A DNA stretch of 64,000 nucleotides from Anolis sagrei (Eukaryota; Chordata; Lepidosauria; Squamata; Anolidae): contig NC_090023.1 of assembly GCF_037176765.1 (NCBI RefSeq), positions 104,050,866 through 104,114,865 on the forward strand, in the 5' to 3' direction. The position numbers and the translations under genes were made by a program. Below the pieces are notes generated by a model, which was not told the origin of the DNA, searched no databases, and was given only the letters and a program-made list of their open reading frames with translations. Shown piece after piece: positions 39,484 through 46,440 of the stretch; position 1 is the stretch's first letter, and every line of letters begins with the position of its first letter.

Positions 39484-42400
39484 CACTTGCCTCACCTCTA
39501 ACACACCTGTGAAAATGTTGGCCACAGATGCAGATGAAACATCAGGAGATAATGCTAATGGAATATGGCCATACAGCCCCTAAAACTCACAGCAACCCAG
39601 TGTTCACAGTATTTTCAGCTATGTGGGAATTGTAAAAGCACTTCACTTATGAGTTTGGTGGCTGTGACTTGTCATCGTATGCATGTTGTGGACATTTTCT
39701 TAGCTGCTTCACATTCTTATCGCAATAGTACTAGTTATTTTATTTTTGTCCTTCAGAATGAAAGAAGCTCTAGGTCCTCTAGCATGACTGGAGGAACTGG
39801 ACCATAAAGATTCTCCAAGAGAATATTTCAAATTAAATTTGTGACTAATCGAATCTGCAAAAGACAAAACCATAAATATGTGCAGAGAATTGTACTCTTT
39901 GGCAGTATTTTGCAGCATGCGGAAGACATTCTAATAGGCATTTGATATGTGGGTTAAATATAATGTTTAAAACATGCTATCTGTTTTCTTTAAATCGCTG
40001 CTGTTTGGGAATTTTATTATATTTTATAATTAGCTTCAATTGGTGTGAACTTCCCTAAGTGTTGTTGAAATATGAAAGTTTTTCTTGAAATATAAGCAAA
40101 GTTCTGGTCCATAACGGCACACACTAAACATTTCACTAGGGTAACGTTTCTTTGATAGCATATAATATCTCGGGTAGCACAGTTGCATGAAAATGCTCTG
40201 TCAATGTTTCCTGCATATTTGCATCAGCCCAAAAAGGGATAGTAACTAATTCTGGGCCACAATTTTGTACTTAGCACACCTTTCCCCTCAAAACAAGAAC
40301 CTTTAGTGCACATTTTCAACATGTTTTTTTTGCTACTTTTTTGGGGACAGAAAAGACAATGATATTGAGGGAGGACAGCTTTCCGTGGTCCCTCTGACCA
40401 TTAAAAAATTGCAGAATGAAGATTATGGCCAGCTGTTTGTTTGCAGAGCTGGTCAAATTGCTGCATACATCTCAATACATCGTCCAAGTAAGTAATCTAA
40501 TATCTGTGAATAGAAATGTATGATTGTGAAGGCTACAAACTGGTGAGGAAAAACGAAAACATACCAATATACAAAGAAATTAGAATATGGTATATTTCCA
40601 GTACAGTATCTGAAATATTTTACACGGTAGGAGATAGAGTGACCCTCTACAAGTTGATATAGAAACATGTCTTGTTGTATGCATCTTTCTAATATGTAGA
40701 TAATTTTCAACCGTAGTTTAACCATGTCTGTGTTTCTTAGGAGTATGGAATATTTTAAGAACATTTTCACTTTTTAGTAGCCACACTGCAATTTCCAAAC
40801 TCAACTTTGGGGGAGAGAATTGAAAAAAAAATCTTCAAATGGATCTAAAAGTCAAATGGATCTAAAAGTTTTTAAAGCTAACTCTGACTACTATCTGGGG
40901 AAGCTGTCTGACAAATATGTACATGTACTTTCTGTTTTGACAAAGAGCCAGACTTTCACAACCTGTTTTTAAATATGGTGTATTTCAAAGTCATCTTCAT
41001 GCAGAAGAGGGCAGAGTTTCCTTAAGAGATGAGTTTTGTTTGCTGCATATAAAGATGATGTACCATATATATTCGAGTATAAGCGACCTGAATATAAGCT
41101 GAGGCACCTAATTTTACCACAAAAAACTGGGAAAACGTATTGACTCGAGTATAAGCCGAGGGTGAGAAATGCAGCAGCTACTGGTAAATTTCAAAATAAA
41201 AATAGATACATACCAATAAAATTACATCTATTGAGACATCAGTAAGTTAAATGTTTTTGAATATTTACATAAAACTGTAATTTAAGATAAGACTGCCTAA
41301 CTCTGATTAAACCATTATTTTAACCTTCTTCAATGTAAATGTGCTTACGTATCCTTCCAAAAATAATAAATAGAGTAAAATCATAAATGTAATAAAATAA
41401 TAACAGAGTAAAACAATGGAAATGTAATAATCAGTAATAACAGAGAACTTAATACATGTAATAATAATATTAGAGTAAAATAATAAATGCAATAATAATG
41501 ATAGAGTAAAATAATGTAAATGTAATAATAATAATCATTATTATTATAAATAGAGAAAATAATAAATGTAACAACAACAACAATAACAACAACACAGAGT
41601 AAAATAATAAATAATCTTGACTTGAATGTAAGCCAAGGAGGGCTTTTTCAGCCTAAAAAAGGGCTGAAAAACTAGTCTTATATATAGTATATATACAGTA
41701 GATGGAACTTTGTCCTCTGATTCACCGACCTTGAATATGTTAGAAGTACTACATTCATGCCTACAAAAAGGATGATGAATTAATAAAAGGGAAACAGAAT
41801 AAAATACCTAGCTTTCTTTCATATGTTCCCATCATGTTCTTGCACATGACACTATCACATAACACAGTTATAGTGCTATTATTCAGTTCTAATTTCAATG
41901 GCTCCAGCCTATGGAGTTCTCAGATATAAACTTAAGTGAAGTGTACTTACCCACTAAGGTTTCACCAAATTGCAAATCCTAAGATTTCACAGGATACAGC
42001 CATGGCAGTTAAAGTAGAATCTTACTGCTGTAGCTATGTAGTCCAAATGGGCCTAGCCTCCTTTTTCTTTATCTAGTCCCAAGACATTTGTATAATACAC
42101 AATTATAGCACAATGATTCCACTTGAAATGCTAGAACAACATCCTGTGAACCATTGTCATTGTCTCTTTGGGAATTTTAGTCATGGTGATTTCTAGATGC
42201 AACAGGTTCATTTATACATATTTGTCTGAGTATGATGTCATTTCTAATGTTGTGTTTTTCTTTTTAATTTTCAAATGCAGCCAGAAATCTTACAGGACTT
42301 GCTGCACTGGTATTGTTAATACTTATTCCGGTAATAATCTGCCTGTTATTCAAGACTGAAATTGTACTTTGGTATCGAAAGTTATGCCGCCCCTTTTTTC

Positions 42401-45268
42401 ACAAAAGAGGTAATGCTATACTGTTAACGCCATCATGCTGCAAAAGTGAAATGAATGCCATATATGTGTCCAGGGCAAATAAAAATATGCCACACCTAAT
42501 AGATGAGTAGTGTTTGCAGACGACAAGATAATTTTCAGGTGCTGAGATGTAAAGCCAGTTGTGGTACTGCAGTACCTGCCCTCCTTTGTTGTTGACTTTT
42601 ACATATTTATTGTTCATGATTGAATCCTATTCCATTGAAGGTCCTGAAGAAAGCAGAACCATTAAATCAGTGGGATTTACCTTTAAGTAGGGAATGACTG
42701 CATTTTTGTACTATATTACAGGAGACGTAGGGGAAGGAACCACAAGAAAGCTAGAACTATAATACTCAAGGCTACCTCAAAATAGTTTGCTAACTGAGGA
42801 GTTCCATTATAGCAGTGGTTCCCAAACTTTTTGACCCATGGATCCCTTTTTAGAATCAATTTCTATGTGTGTGACAGGTCGGTGCCCCGCTCAGCCTTGT
42901 TGAGGCAGTGATCAATTCTTGTATAAGGTGCAGTGCATCCTATGAATTTATATACATTTGACTCACAACTTTTTTGTCGATCCATTTATCCTGGAGGACT
43001 TACATATGGAAATATCAGGATAGGAAATTCAGGAGGAGCAAGAAGAAGAGGGAGTATTTACCAGAAGTCTCAATTTTACCATTTTTTCCTCACAATGCTG
43101 TTACTGGAATGTAAGACCTCAGGAAGAGAATACTCCTTAACCAAATGGTACATACATTGGAAAGGAGTCAATGTGGTGTAGTGGATAAAGTGTTGGACAA
43201 GAACTCTTGGAGACTAGGGTTCAAACACCCACTCAACCCTGAAAACCCATTTGGTCACTATGGGCAGGCTACACTCACAAAGCCATAGAGGAAGGCAATG
43301 GAAATGCCCCACTGAACTAAAAAAATCCCTAGAGTTGAGTCATCATGATTCAGGGTTGACTTGATGTCCCATAACAACAAATATACATTGGTATTAGATT
43401 AAAGGAACTGCATAATAATGGTATTGTTTATTTTTGCAAGTCATCTTTGTGTTTGGTGTTCAGTTTTAGATGGGAAGGTCTATGATGCATATGTTTTGTA
43501 CCCAAAAACCGATACTCAAGATTGCTTTGCCTTGAAAGTCCTTCCTGAAGTTTTGGAGAAGCAGTGTGGGTACAATCTGTTCATACCTGGCAGGGATGAT
43601 TTACCAGGAAAAGGTAAAATTTGACGTGTTTTTCTTCCTAAGTGATTTTTAATATAACATATATAATTTCATCTTAATTTTGTCAACAATAAGTGGGAAG
43701 ATGTTAATTACTTGTAATACTACCTAAACTGTGGTTTTGATGCTGCTTCTTTTCACACAGCCTTCTGGAATTCAAGGCGAGTAAAACAAATAGCTTATAT
43801 ACTAAAAAATTACATATTAAGAACAAGAAGCCTCATTTTCTATTTTTCAAGTTGGAAGGACTGAAGAGTCAGTTGAGGGAGGGTGGTCTCTGCTTTTCTT
43901 TCTTTTTGCTTCTGCTACAAAAAGGGGGGTATTGTCAAGATGATTTTTGTAACTGTCTTCCAACTCCAAATGGATCAGGAAGTTATATCAAATAAAGGTA
44001 TAAAATAATATTGAGATAAACAAATATGACAAGCAAATTCAAAGAAGGAAAAACGAGTATTAAAAGAACAGAATTACAATAAAGGCCATTAGGGAGTTTT
44101 AATGGCCAATGTAATGTATTCTTAAAACCTCTAACCCCATTTATGCAGTTCCTGAGACCCCCCTCTATAGATGTCTCCAAACCAGCTGAATTAAAAACAA
44201 TCCCAGCCAATTTTCGGAGGAATGTTTTGTCCCCAGATGGCTTGCAGCTGCCCAAAACTTCTCACAGCTTCATTTACAAACTTCCAACAAGCTCCAACAA
44301 AAGTATAAAAGTAAAGGTAATGGTTACCCCTGACATTAAGTCTAGTCATGTCCAACTCTGTGGTGGTGCTCATCATTTTTAAGCTGAAGAGCAGGCATTG
44401 TCTGTAGACACCTCTTAGGTCATGTGGCCAGCATGACTGCATAGAGCACTATTACCTTCCCGCAGAAGCGGTACCTATTGATGTACTCACATTTGCATGC
44501 TTTCAAACTGCTAAGTTGGCAGAAGCTGGCCCAAACAATGGGAGCTCACCTCCCAATTGGAACGGCCAACCTGTCAGTCAACAAGTTCAGCAGTTCAGTG
44601 GTCTAAACCGCTGTGCTGCCAAGGCCCCCAAAAGGAGTATAAATTACTGAAAATGGGGGAAATGGTGGCCAGAAATAGCACTGTGCCAGTGTATCTGTGA
44701 AAGGGAGTGTGGAGATGAAAATCTCCCCGTATGCAGTTCTCCATTGAAATAAGTATTTTTGTGATTTTTCCAGTCCCTTGACACAACTTACCACAGTGTT
44801 TCATGCTGCCAAAAATAGATTACTTGCAGAAACTTATTTATTATTTTTGAAATGGTTGAAAACTATCTCTCTTTGCAATTTACAGCTTTAGTCAATGTTG
44901 TTGATGAAACCATCCGACAAAGTAGAAGGCTGATCATTATTTTGCTACCTGAGCTGCCTAGCCTGGACGAGGCTGCTGAGCAGCACATAGCTGTGTACCG
45001 GGCCCTTGTTCCTGATGGAATTAAAGTCATCTTGATTGAAATGGCTAAAATAAAAGATTACAGTCACATGCCAGAATCCATCAGATACATCAAGCAGAAA
45101 CAGGGTGCTATCCGATGGAAAGGAGACCTTACAAAGAGAAGCTCTTATTCTGCAAACAACAAGTTCTGGAAAAGGGTCAGATATCGAATGCCACCTGAAC
45201 ATCAAAATTCCCCTGAACTGCCTTTGGTCTCAATAACATTCAGTGATTGTGAACCAGCAAGAACATGA
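20242..45268 (+). CDS. IL1RL2: Interleukin-1 receptor-like 2 (IL-36 receptor), complete coding set
   Basis: Surface receptor for IL-36 cytokines that pairs with IL1RAP and signals by TIR-MyD88. Coding exons: 20248-20311, 29400-29625, 30158-30347, 34022-34184, 37024-37086, 38485-38608, 40351-40487, 42281-42409, 43464-43613, 44886-45268. They sum to 1629 nt (542 residues plus stop); human IL1RL2 is 575. All splice sites are AG/GT and all phases close. Order: signal peptide, three Ig domains, membrane helix, TIR. The call rests on Ig3 text shared with human IL1RL2 (C-N-V ... W-x-V-N-N-T-L-V-D, and D-Y-G-x-x-F-x-C-x-A-G), on GERF in Ig2, and on position between IL1R1 and IL1RL1. An acceptor just before the ATG implies an upstream noncoding exon that I cannot place. 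Intron 1 is 9.1 kb and hosts an antisense CR1. Confidence 0.9.
20687..20920. mobile_element. Foldback MITE in IL1RL2 intron 1
   Basis: Long imperfect palindrome centred near 20788 (GTTGTGAGATCTCACAAC), with GACGTTTTGCCCACATC answered by GATGTGGGCAAAACGTC. Ends in the AAAGCCTTTGACAACA border. It forms one edge of the inverted duplication described in the findings. Confidence 0.8.
20920..21913 (+). repeat. Inverted duplication, copy 1 main part
   Basis: Matches 55750-56500 in reverse with roughly 85-90% identity by eye, for example AAGGGCCCATAGATTTTCTGG and CTCTATTTGGAAACCCTTGAG. About 340 bp at 21008-21345 has no partner, being replaced by a CR1 fragment in copy 2. It resumes beyond the CR1 at 26880-26968. 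Confidence 0.85.
21642..21765 (+). mobile_element. BovB (RTE) LINE or BovB-tailed SINE fragment
   Basis: GTTCAGTCATCTCCGACTC and TCGTGACCTCATGGACCAGCC match the 3' region of BovB-type RTE elements. In intron 1 of IL1RL2. Confidence 0.6.
21998..24871 (-). CDS. CR1 ORF2: AP-endonuclease plus reverse transcriptase
   Basis: 957 residues, which copy the element by target-primed reverse transcription. The N-terminal third is an APE-type endonuclease with [29 protein letters not shown] and SDHVLLQF. The middle is the reverse transcriptase with [51 protein letters not shown] and the catalytic FADDTKLGG. The C-terminal part has [11 protein letters not shown] and ends L-D-G-H-L-S-G-V-I. Length and motif order are those of complete CR1 ORF2 proteins. 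The ATG at 24871 is the first in frame after ORF1. Confidence 0.95.
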   Translation of the reverse strand: MSGNRQKAKRRVAQTQQGPSTKSTIIPIKQLKGRSQGLTCLYTNAQSMGNKQDELQLLALHHKYDIIAITETWWDDSYRWNVDIEGYNLFHRNQTKGRGGRVALYVKNSYAAEDIQDSNLGNQLEIIWIRIKGTGTQKDVVVGVYYRPPSQEEDLDEVFCQQLTKQAQKRDVVVMGDFNYPDICWKTNSAKSTRSNKFLACLADNFMVQKVEEATRGLATLDLIPTNAEDLIDAVEVVGSLGASDHVLLQFEVQRKAETKTSQTRILDFRRADFQKMKETLSSIPWTLILKDKGATDGWEFLKSEILKTQLQTVPTKRKNRTSAKKPEWMSKELLTVLRHKRDMHKKWKKGEITKEEFKQIANTCREKVRKAKAKNELRLARDIKNNKKGFYSYVSRKRKNKEAIGPLRGEDGAMLTGDREKAELLNAFFASVFSQKESLQPQQDGVDEGLEDIQPQIGKEVVQEYLAALNEFKSPGPDQLDPRVLKELAEVISEPLATIFESSWRTGEVPADWRRANVVPIFKKGKKDDPNNYRPVSLTSIPGKILEKIVKEAVCKHLETNAVIANSQHGFIKNKSCQTNLISFFDRATSWVDAGNAVDVAYLDFSKAFDKVPHDLLARKLVQCGLGKTTVRWICNWLSGRTQRVLTNASSSSWKEVTSGVPQGSVLGPVLFNIFINDLDEGLEGMIIKFADDTKLGGIANSPEDRSRIQNDLDRLDRWAKTNKMKFNSDKCKILHFGRKNEMQRYRMGDAWLESSTCEKDLGVLVDNKLNMSQQCDVAAKKANGILACINRSIVSRSKEVMLPLYSALVRPHLEYCVQFWAPQFKRDIDKLECVQRRATKMIKGLENKPYEERLRELGMFSLKKRRLRGDMIAMYKYVRGSHREEGASLFSASLETRTRNNGFKLQERRFHLNMRKNFLTVRAVQQWNSLPRSVVEAPSLEAFKQRLDGHLSGVI
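24922..26277 (-). CDS. CR1 ORF1: zinc-finger, coiled-coil, SGNH-esterase protein
   Basis: Open frame of 451 codons. The first codon of the longest frame is TTG, so the ATG at 26184 (M-E-Q-T-R-K-L-P) is a likelier start, giving about 420 residues. Near the N-terminus are two Cys pairs, C-T-S-C and C-P-K-C, like a zinc finger. They are followed by a charged helical stretch ([20 protein letters not shown]) that could form a coiled coil. The C-terminal third is an SGNH/GDSL-type hydrolase: V-V-G-D-S-L-L-R-G (catalytic Ser block), H-V-G-T-N-D and D-G-V-H-L-T (Asp-His block). Such esterase ORF1 proteins are known in CR1-group LINEs. Their exact role is unsettled, with RNA or lipid binding proposed. 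Confidence 0.9.
   Translation of the reverse strand: MFKFNSFLYFHPCIQTTTSNTHQEEVISNLQMEQTRKLPISCTSCGMFSFFTLQLLNYICPKCTQITHMEHRIRQLEDRIKTRKDIQELELFLDTTRHTGLDTQPISHQHYGEAQQNSTSDVDNPQAWRNVTLRRTHRTRKPPQNTSAQLQLHNRFQILTQLAPDQETQHIGEDQNGLDTDQWLILDQCAGDSPDWDNTSQHSHLHNRAGVPSPTIDQEQQEHIQENHRLLDESQWIVLDECTGDVEEEDNTFRLHNSHQQDHFSGDLHTTLHKRGPVIPESKQVLVVGDSLLRGTEAVISRPDGMAREICCLPGAKIHHITQRLTRLLKPYHRPPLMLIHVGTNDTARHTFQKITNDFRALGAMLKECNVQVVFSSLLPVVRHGPTRARKIVQVNDWLRKWCQEERFGFLDHGLLFQEDGLLARDGVHLTQVGKHLFAHRLANLIRRTLN
26260..26879 (-). promoter_or_regulatory. Tandem monomers at the CR1 5' end
   Basis: Three copies of one unit, beginning at 26260, 26435 and 26668 (lengths 175, 233 and about 212 bp). The full unit is the middle one; the ORF1-proximal unit lacks about 58 bp and the outermost is cut. 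Each holds CCCCTCCCC (Sp1/KLF-like when read on the minus strand), repeated TTTTTAAACTCAGGAAGC blocks and a TATATAAACC motif on the minus strand. Arrangement upstream of ORF1 suggests promoter monomers, as in mouse L1; promoter function is inference. Confidence 0.75.
26880..26968 (+). repeat. Inverted duplication, copy 1 distal part
   Basis: ATATTTCAAAAGTGTTAAT and TTATTTGTGTAGTCTT match 55666-55755 in reverse, showing that the CR1 at 21914-26879 split a continuous block. Confidence 0.8.
27150..28972 (+). mobile_element. Broken L2-type LINE with internal hAT insertion
   Basis: Remnant of an L2-clade LINE. Reverse-transcriptase text is visible around 28030-28260 ([14 protein letters not shown], then [15 protein letters not shown]) and C-terminal text at 28596-28972 ([20 protein letters not shown]). 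Reading is interrupted at 27600 and near 27894. The catalytic Y/F-x-D-D core between the two RT parts is missing and replaced by a hAT-like element at about 28256-28590. Same strand as IL1RL2, inside intron 1. Confidence 0.85.
28256..28592 (+). mobile_element. hAT-like nonautonomous DNA element inside the L2
   Basis: Starts CAGGTGTCCTCAAACT and ends with a degenerate inverted form near 28590, splitting the L2 reverse-transcriptase frame. Interior text (GGCCCTCC, ACAACAACAA, the TTCTTCATTTTAATTATTG block, ACTACAAATAAGATAT) recurs at 32463-32801. Confidence 0.7.
28973..29033 (+). mobile_element. 3' tail of the same SINE family
   Basis: Only CACATGAGAAGCAACTTGCC and TTTCTCAAGTCACTCCTGACATG plus A-run remain, fused directly to the 3' break of the L2. 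Confidence 0.7.
29400..29625 (+). CDS. IL1RL2: IL1RL2 exon, Ig domain 1
   Basis: CTCTGCAG acceptor and GTGAG donor, phase 1 in and 2 out. It contains the [11 protein letters not shown] core with its tryptophan, S-R-I-H-Q, L-W-F-L-P and the closing D-S-G-S-Y-E-C. Human IL1RL2 has the same SRIHQ and DSG-Y-C pattern. Confidence 0.92.
29836..30055. mobile_element. MITE with GGGTGCATCTACACT ends
   Basis: The left end GGGTGCATCTACACTGTAGA and right end CAGTATAGATGCACCC are inverted partners. The interior (GGGAGTTGTAGTTTACGA, CAAGGAGTGCTGGTGCC) recurs degenerately at 45637-45850. Confidence 0.75.
30158..30347 (+). CDS. IL1RL2: IL1RL2 exon, first half of Ig domain 2
   Basis: Begins after AATACAG and ends at W-F-K before GTATTT, phase 2 in and 0 out, the same placement as the window's first IL1R1 exon. 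It carries paired cysteines K-C-Y and S-L-C-F and the I-V-C-N-Y strand. Confidence 0.9.
30660..30798. mobile_element. Hairpin hAT-type MITE, related subfamily
   Basis: GGGCAAACTTCAGCCCTCCAG is answered by CTGGAGGGCTGAAGTTTGCCC, with the family's GGACTTCAACTGCC core. Lies between IL1RL2 exons at 30347 and 34022. Confidence 0.8.
31030..31492. mobile_element. Possible palindromic DNA element
   Basis: A 29-bp inverted repeat (31201-31229 and 31264-31292, two mismatches, 34-bp spacer) sits inside a GC-richer block. Outer ends are not resolved. Confidence 0.45.
31885..31955 (+). mobile_element. Sauria SINE tail fragment
   Basis: CCTTATGAAAATCCCGGGGTC and ACCGTAAGTTGATAGG resemble the family's 3' tail. 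Very decayed. Confidence 0.45.
32226..32360. mobile_element. 135-bp hairpin hAT MITE
   Basis: Ends CAGTGGTTCTCAGTCT and GGTTGAGAACCACTG, same family as 48420-48554. No clear target duplication is left. Confidence 0.82.
32463..32801 (+). mobile_element. hAT-like nonautonomous DNA element, second copy
   Basis: Starts CAGGGGTCCCCAAA, a typical hAT terminus, and shares its interior with 28256-28592, including the TTCTTCATTTTAAATATTG and CACTACAAATAAGATAT blocks. Its end, AGTCTGAGGAACTGTG, is the imperfect inverted partner of the start. Confidence 0.7.
32913..33119. mobile_element. Foldback MITE, near-perfect palindrome
   Basis: The CTGGGTTGTTGTAGGTTTTT arm and GCATTTCTCCTGATGTTTC block are mirrored by GAAACATCAGGAGAAATGC and CCTACAACAACCCAG. 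The border GCCTTCGACAATA matches the family. Confidence 0.8.
34022..34184 (+). CDS. IL1RL2: IL1RL2 exon, second half of Ig domain 2
   Basis: GTTTAG acceptor, GTAAGT donor. [10 protein letters not shown] matches human D-C-N-E-I-K-G-E-R-F. The domain closes with D-M-G-K-Y-Q-C and YTYLRHKY. Confidence 0.92.
34351..34819. mobile_element. Tigger-like (pogo) MITE with a SINE inside
   Basis: Ends TACAAGCTGAGTATCTCTTTCC and GGATAAGGGATGTTCAGCCTGTA are inverted partners at TA, of the GTTGAGYATCCCTTATCC type seen in mammalian Tigger MITEs. A 5'-truncated SINE lies inside at 34571-34755. Confidence 0.7.
34571..34755 (+). mobile_element. 5'-truncated tRNA-derived SINE
   Basis: Lacks the A and B boxes and starts in the GGGGAGAG body, keeping CTGTCAGCTCCAGCTTC and the TCTCAAGTCGCTCCTGACA tail. 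Nested in the Tigger-like MITE. Confidence 0.8.
35275..35427. mobile_element. Palindromic MITE with TGGATCTACACT ends
   Basis: TTGGATCTACACTGTCAT is answered by ATGGCAATGTAGATCCAA, and GGAACTGCATTATATG by its inverse near 35376. No coding capacity. Confidence 0.75.
35900..36515 (+). mobile_element. L2-type LINE 3' end with (GTT)n tail
   Basis: A-P-H-L-W-N-S-L-P and [11 protein letters not shown] lie around 36060-36150, then a 3' UTR with GCCCCGAGTTTCTCTGGGGAG and GTT repeats. Confidence 0.75.
37024..37086 (+). CDS. IL1RL2: IL1RL2 exon, Ig2-Ig3 linker
   Basis: A 63-bp exon, phase 1 in and 1 out, read through [13 protein letters not shown] before GTAAGT. It is equivalent to human I-I-Y-P-K-N-H-S-I-E-V-Q-L. 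It is too short to stand out as an open reading frame by itself. Confidence 0.88.
37216..37425 (-). mobile_element. Sauria SINE, decayed
   Basis: Reverse-oriented copy: GTGCTGTTATGTACCTTTCAG (tail), GGGGATCCTATCAC, CACCCAGTGAATTTTCATG and GAGTCATAGTCTAATGCTTC (head). Confidence 0.75.
37535..37786 (+). mobile_element. tRNA-derived SINE in IL1RL2 intron
   Basis: Full-length copy with A box GGTGGTGCAGTGGGTTAACC and B box GGTTTGAATCC. Same body and TCTCAAGTCACTCCTGACATG tail as the copies at 6116 and 39126. Confidence 0.85.
37965..38392. mobile_element. Possible MITE before the IL1RL2 Ig3 exon
   Basis: AAGGCCCCTTCTACACTTACC at the left and GTGTGGAACCGGCCTGTG at the right look like inverted ends. 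The interior is C-rich with short inverted CCCTGCCGACCCAGAAGGG-type hairpins. Confidence 0.45.
38485..38608 (+). CDS. IL1RL2: IL1RL2 exon, first half of Ig domain 3
   Basis: TTTACAG acceptor and GTAAGT donor, phase 1 in and 2 out. I-E-C-N-V-S followed by [10 protein letters not shown] is the strongest single match to mammalian IL1RL2 in the gene. Confidence 0.92.
39126..39394 (+). mobile_element. tRNA-derived SINE nested in a foldback element
   Basis: Full-length, with A box AGTGGCGCAATGGGTTAAACC, B box GGTTTGAATCC and an A-rich tail. Flanked by the 9-bp duplication TGCAACATT. The intact pre-insertion text survives in the related element at 56621. Confidence 0.9.
39452..39481. repeat. (CA)n microsatellite
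   Basis: About fifteen CA units inside the foldback-family element. Confidence 0.97.
40351..40487 (+). CDS. IL1RL2: IL1RL2 exon, second half of Ig domain 3
   Basis: GGGACAG acceptor and GTAAGT donor, phase 2 in and 1 out. It closes Ig3 with [12 protein letters not shown] and ends I-H-R-P before the membrane exon. Confidence 0.9.
41069..41701. mobile_element. Tc1/mariner-like MITE, same family as 2228-3241
   Basis: Starts TACCATATATATTCGAGTATAAG and ends with the inverted TATATATACAGTA, again at TA. The interior is AT-rich with AATAATAATA runs and no coding potential. Confidence 0.7.
42281..42409 (+). CDS. IL1RL2: IL1RL2 exon, transmembrane segment
   Basis: A hydrophobic helix beginning [18 protein letters not shown] runs straight into [11 protein letters not shown], the family's juxtamembrane motif. 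AAATGCAG acceptor and GTAATG donor. Confidence 0.92.
43152..43383 (+). mobile_element. Sauria SINE, full length
   Basis: tRNA-like head with A box GTGGTGTAGTGGATAAAGTG and B box GGGTTCAAAC, then the squamate body (GGAAGGCAATGG) and BovB-like tail ending AACAACAA. 80 bp before the IL1RL2 TIR exon. Confidence 0.85.
43464..43613 (+). CDS. IL1RL2: IL1RL2 exon, TIR domain N-terminal half
   Basis: Box 1 [13 protein letters not shown], then [11 protein letters not shown] and box 2 N-L-F-I-P-G-R-D-D. Box 2 has proline where IL1R1 in this window has phenylalanine. Confidence 0.94.
44300..44632 (-). mobile_element. Second tRNA-derived SINE family, full length
   Basis: On the minus strand it opens with a tRNA-like part whose A box is GGCAGCACAGCGGTTTAGACC and whose degenerate B box is near 44565. 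The body runs leftward to GGTAAAGGT-type text. It sits between the two IL1RL2 TIR exons. Confidence 0.8.
44886..45268 (+). CDS. IL1RL2: IL1RL2 last exon, TIR domain C-terminal half
   Basis: Starts after TTTACAG and stops at TGA. It contains [35 protein letters not shown], the [14 protein letters not shown] segment and box 3 [10 protein letters not shown], with a short polar tail. Confidence 0.95.
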
Positions 45269-45636
45269 CTGCCACCTCTGTTTATTACCACTTTCACAAG
45301 TTTTTCTTAAAGAATGCTTACCGCATTTATGTTTGGGTGTGATATTGTGTCTACTGTGACAGGAGAGTAAGAACTCGTTCTTTCAAAGTACATATAATTC
45401 AGGAGTGATGATGTTGCCAGTGTCTCCTCTTCTGCAAGAGAGAAATAACATGCTTAGCTCAGTTACAGACACATACCTGTAACATCTGTTGTGGCTGTGC
45501 AGATACCTTTTTCAACAAAGGTTATTGAAACCTGTCTCACTTCCTCAAAAGAAAGTCTATCAAAAGAACTGGAGGTTTATATAAAGCAGGGATGAGCAAC
45601 CTGATGTCCTTCAGAAGTTTTATTTTCTTAGGATGT

Positions 45637-45850
45637 ATCTACTACACTAAAATTAATTAGCCTGGTACCACTTTAATTGCAATGATCCAATGTTTTGGAA
45701 TCATGGGACTTGACGTTTTGGGAGGCACCAGCACTCTTTGACAGAGAAGCCTAATGGCCATGTAAAAATCCCAACTCCTTGTGATTCCACAGCACTGAAC
45801 CATCGCTGAGGCGTCAAACTTCATTAGTTTTACAGTGCAAATGCATTCTT
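45637..45850. mobile_element. Degenerate MITE related to 29836-30055
   Basis: GGATGTATCTACTACACT start, ATGGGACTTGACGTTTTGGG and GCACCAGCACTCTTTGACAG interior. Decayed right end. Just past the IL1RL2 stop. Confidence 0.55.
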
Positions 45851-46034
45851 AATCTCTGACCATTGGCTGTAGTGCCTGGGATTTATAGGTATTATAATAT
45901 CTGTTGCATCTGCAGATTGCCAACTCCTTTAAAGGGGAAAGTTGCATCTGTACCATAGGTGGGAATGTGAAAACACTCCATCACGATTTATTTCTCCAAA
46001 TCCTATCGCAAATCCTATGATGTTCCATACAATG

Positions 46035-46440
46035 TTGCCAAATATTATATTTACTCAAGTCTAATGCACCATTGAATCTAATGCAACCCTCCATTTTCAA
46101 AAGCCTGAAACAAAAAAAAAAATTGCTCTTCCACACACACTCCAGGCAAGGGGAGGTTGCTTCCCCACATCAGGGGAAGACTGATGAAGGGATCAGTTGG
46201 GACCTGCATAAGACCGGTGAGTTCATCAGTCTCGGCCTATCAGAGGGGCTCTGGGGGTGGTATGTGAAAGAAAGCAGGCCCAATAATGCTTCAGGGAGGC
46301 AGGCACTGAAAGAGTCAACAGGCAAGGGGAAACCATTCCTCCCCATCAGGCCAAGGTCACCAGTCTCATGTGGTTCCTAACTGGCCCTTCATCTGGTTTA
46401 TGTATGCAATTCAAATACACCATTGAATCTAATAAACAAC
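46035..46440. mobile_element. Possible MITE with CACCATTGAATCTAAT ends
   Basis: GCACCATTGAATCTAATGC near 46065 and ACACCATTGAATCTAATAAAC near 46418 are direct-like repeats bounding a block with short open frames. Lizard elements with ACTCAAGTCTAATGC ends exist, but borders here are unclear. Confidence 0.35.

Larger units (their letters stand above)
38872..39603. mobile_element. Foldback-family element, longer form, with nested SINE
   Basis: Interior text (CTTTGCAGCTGCAAGGCTACTCAATGC, TAATCAAG) and 3' text (AACATCAGGAGATAATGC, ATATGGCCATACAGCC, CACAGCAACCCAG) match the copy at 56502-56822. A complete SINE splits it at 39126-39394. Confidence 0.7.
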
